Of a stretch of DNA of 7,462 bases, positions 6,127-7,462 are shown one piece after another (the first letter of the stretch is position 1; every line of letters starts with the position of its first letter). The notes beneath the pieces were generated by a model. It was not told the origin of the DNA and searched no databases. It saw nothing but the letters and a program-made list of their open reading frames with translations. Position numbers and translations under genes: made by a program. This DNA comes from Verrucomicrobiales bacterium (GTDB lineage Bacteria; Verrucomicrobiota; Verrucomicrobiia; Limisphaerales; UBA1100): positions 1-7,462 of the forward strand of contig WTHG01000519.1 of NCBI GenBank assembly GCA_011523245.1, in the 5' to 3' direction.

Positions 6127-7137
6127 TTACTCCCACACTTTCCACGCCCTTGAAAGCGTCACTTGCGGGCGATCACCGGCCAGCTCCAGCACGAGAGCTT
6201 GGAGCTGTCGTCGGCCGGCAAATTGAAGCCCAGCTTGTTTCCCTAACACACAAACGGCCGTGGCATAGCTGTCGGCCGTCACGGAATCGGCTGCCACCAC
6301 GGTCGCCTGAATCCGGCTGGTCAGGCCAATACCCGTACGGGGATCGACAATGTGAGAATACCGTCGGCCGTTGATTTCGACAAATTGCTCAGTATCACCC
6401 GAGGTGGAGAGTGCGACATGTTTAAGAATCACCGTGCGCGGATATAGATTACCGAATTCATCCACATTGCGTAGCTCAATTTTCCAACCGGCCTTTCCAG
6501 GTGGCGGTCCGCTGGTGAGCAGATCACTGTCGGCCGCCACGTAGGCACGCGCGATGCCATTGGCCTTGAGCACGGCCATCGCCTCATCCACAGCGTAGCC
6601 CTTGGCAATGCCGCCAAGATCCAATTGAAGCTGAGCCACGCGCAAGGTGACGGTTTGATGCTCGGCGTTGAGCAACAACTTTTGATAGCCCACACGATTC
6701 TGAGCCGCCTGTAATTCCTCAATAGGAGGCATTTGACCGCTCTTGCGGGCCTGACGCCAAAACCGCACGCTGGGGCCGGCGGTGATATCAAAGGCACCGC
6801 GGGTATCCCGGGCAAGCGCTTGGGCGCGTTGCAGAATGTTGAACAATTCTGAGCTTACCCGAACGGGCTCGCCAACTGGCGCGCGCCCCAACCGGTTCAG
6901 TTCACTGCTAGGATCGTAATCCGAGAAGATGCCGTTCAACAACTCCACGCGTGCATAAGCAGCTCTGGCAATGCGCTCAGCTTCCGGACGGTTCGGCGCA
7001 TAAAATTTAAGATGAAAATCCACGCCCATCTCGGGCTCCACATACTCGAAGCGCTCCCACGCAGAATCATCTGGCGCTTGGGTCTGACACCCCATCGCGC
7101 CCCCAAGCACTACCGTTAACAAAAAAAACACCCGCAC
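6127..7137 (-). CDS. apbE: FAD:protein FMN transferase, lipoprotein (ApbE family)
   Basis: ApbE transfers FMN from FAD to a threonine of target flavoproteins, usually outside the cytoplasmic membrane. The 336-residue protein begins with a short lipoprotein signal, MRVFFLLTVVLGGAMGC, with lipobox GAMGC and lipidated cysteine C17. Family motifs follow in order: FSDYDPSSELNRLGR (71-85), GAFDITAGP (114-122), LDLGGIAKGYAVD (172-184), VALSTSGDTEQFVEINGRRY (241-260), SHIVDPRTGIG (261-271), and the metal-site segment AADSVTADSYATAV (282-295), where D289 and T293 are the expected ligands. The usual GGD turn reads AADSD (201-205). The start is a GTG with no Shine-Dalgarno and no in-frame ATG before an upstream stop; the next ATG, codon 15, would remove the signal peptide. 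The GTG sits inside the stem of a strong terminator at 7121-7155. No target flavoprotein is encoded nearby. Confidence 0.94.
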   Translation of the reverse strand: MRVFFLLTVVLGGAMGCQTQAPDDSAWERFEYVEPEMGVDFHLKFYAPNRPEAERIARAAYARVELLNGIFSDYDPSSELNRLGRAPVGEPVRVSSELFNILQRAQALARDTRGAFDITAGPSVRFWRQARKSGQMPPIEELQAAQNRVGYQKLLLNAEHQTVTLRVAQLQLDLGGIAKGYAVDEAMAVLKANGIARAYVAADSDLLTSGPPPGKAGWKIELRNVDEFGNLYPRTVILKHVALSTSGDTEQFVEINGRRYSHIVDPRTGIGLTSRIQATVVAADSVTADSYATAVCVLGKQAGLQFAGRRQLQALVLELAGDRPQVTLSRAWKVWE

Positions 7138-7155
7138 GCCCGAAGGGTGCGGGTG
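7121..7155 (-). terminator. Strong intrinsic terminator of the upstream oxidoreductase gene
   Basis: On the minus strand CACCCGCAC (7155-7147) pairs perfectly with GTGCGGGTG (7137-7129). Two further C-G pairs lie inside, the loop is TTCG, and eight T follow (7128-7121). This is a textbook factor-independent terminator, about 40 bases after the stop of the oxidoreductase gene. It overlaps the first codons of apbE: the 3' stem arm supplies the GTG start and codons 2-3, and the T-tract encodes the phenylalanine-rich part of the signal peptide. Confidence 0.88.
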
Positions 7156-7158
7156 ATG

Positions 7159-7191
7159 AACGGATTCGGCAATCCGTTAAATGCGTTTAAC
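7159..7191. repeat. Two overlapping perfect stem-loops before the terminator
   Basis: GTTAAA (7176-7181) and TTTAAC (7186-7191) form a 6-base stem with a 4-base loop. AACGGATT (7159-7166) and AATCCGTT (7171-7178) form an 8-base stem with a 4-base loop. The stems share bases 7176-7178, so both cannot form fully at once. They fill the gap between the oxidoreductase stop and the terminator. They could stabilise the mRNA 3' end, act as a DNA-binding site, or be part of a control element for apbE. All of these roles are inference. Confidence 0.55.
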
Positions 7192-7195
7192 GTGA

Positions 7196-7462
7196 TTAGG
7201 CAAAGGGATTCCAAACGCCCGGCTGCGGGACGGGATATTTGCCATCCTCGCCCTTCACGGCGGGCGGCGCGGTGTCCACAGTCCAATTATCGATTCCTGG
7301 GCAGTAATCTTTGCCGTTCTTCAGGAGATCGTCCCACTTGACGACCTGAGCGGAGTAGCAAGCTTCGCGGCCTAGGATCGCCGTAAAGGTCGCCTTCGCG
7401 CCGTACTCGCCTTCGTTGTAAATCTCGCCTTTCATCAACGCTTCGATGAGGTCGGTCTGTTC
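7196..7462 (-). CDS. Gfo/Idh/MocA-type oxidoreductase, C-terminal fragment (partial)
   Basis: The frame is open to the right edge, so only the last 88 residues are visible. They read from EQTDLIEALMKGEIYNEGEY through AKATFTAILGREACYSAQVV and LLKNGKDYCPGIDNW to the end, VWNPFA. The pattern 'ADLIxxIxxGxxxNEGxxxAxxTxTAIxGRxxxYxGxxxxW' is typical of the C-terminal part of Gfo/Idh/MocA NAD(P)-dependent sugar oxidoreductases, which are abundant in Planctomycetota and Verrucomicrobiota and often Tat-exported. The substrate, cofactor site and any signal peptide lie outside the window. The gene ends with TAA and is followed by two stem-loops and a strong terminator. Confidence 0.75.
   Translation of the reverse strand, partial: EQTDLIEALMKGEIYNEGEYGAKATFTAILGREACYSAQVVKWDDLLKNGKDYCPGIDNWTVDTAPPAVKGEDGKYPVPQPGVWNPFA

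Noticed and set aside
7147..7341. A 64-codon plus-strand frame near the right edge
   Set aside because: It runs through the terminator and antisense to the oxidoreductase tail, and resembles no known protein.

Overview
The window is a dense, moderately GC-rich stretch of bacterial chromosome with nine protein genes (two cut by the window edges), no RNA genes, no mobile element and no CRISPR array. Several features fit the Planctomycetota-Verrucomicrobiota group, and Verrucomicrobiota looks most likely. These are a Tat-exported sugar isomerase-like TIM barrel, a Gfo/Idh/MocA oxidoreductase tail, weak or absent Shine-Dalgarno sequences, GTG starts, and a kinase and DHS-like protein of a type I associate with that group. 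The taxonomic call comes from recalled family resemblance, not from a search.

Left block, minus strand, transcribed from about 3030 down to 1. The order is a Tat-signal sugar phosphate isomerase/epimerase-like protein, trpF, trpB, and the first 33 codons of what looks like xseA (exonuclease VII large subunit). The genes are separated by 0, 32 and 3 bases, so they are probably one operon. TrpF and TrpB catalyse the third and the last steps of tryptophan synthesis from anthranilate. trpA does not follow trpB.

Middle block, plus strand, 3137 to 6090. It holds a HAD-superfamily phosphatase, a protein resembling the deoxyhypusine synthase superfamily, and a PfkB-family carbohydrate kinase. The first two overlap by ATGA and the third starts 3 bases after the second stops. 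A divergent gene on the left and a convergent gene on the right bound the set, so the operon appears to be complete with three genes. I know of no assigned pathway for this combination, and it is the best candidate here for an undescribed system.

Right block, minus strand, 7462 down to 6127. The C-terminal end of a Gfo/Idh/MocA-type oxidoreductase is followed by three closely packed stem-loops, the last of which is a textbook intrinsic terminator. An ApbE-type lipoprotein (FAD:protein FMN transferase) comes next. Its GTG start lies inside the terminator stem and its signal peptide is encoded partly by the terminator T-tract, so one stretch of DNA appears to have two jobs. A second hairpin with a T-rich tail lies between the apbE and kinase 3' ends.

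There is no gene-free stretch longer than about 105 bases. The longest is the divergent interval at 3033-3136.
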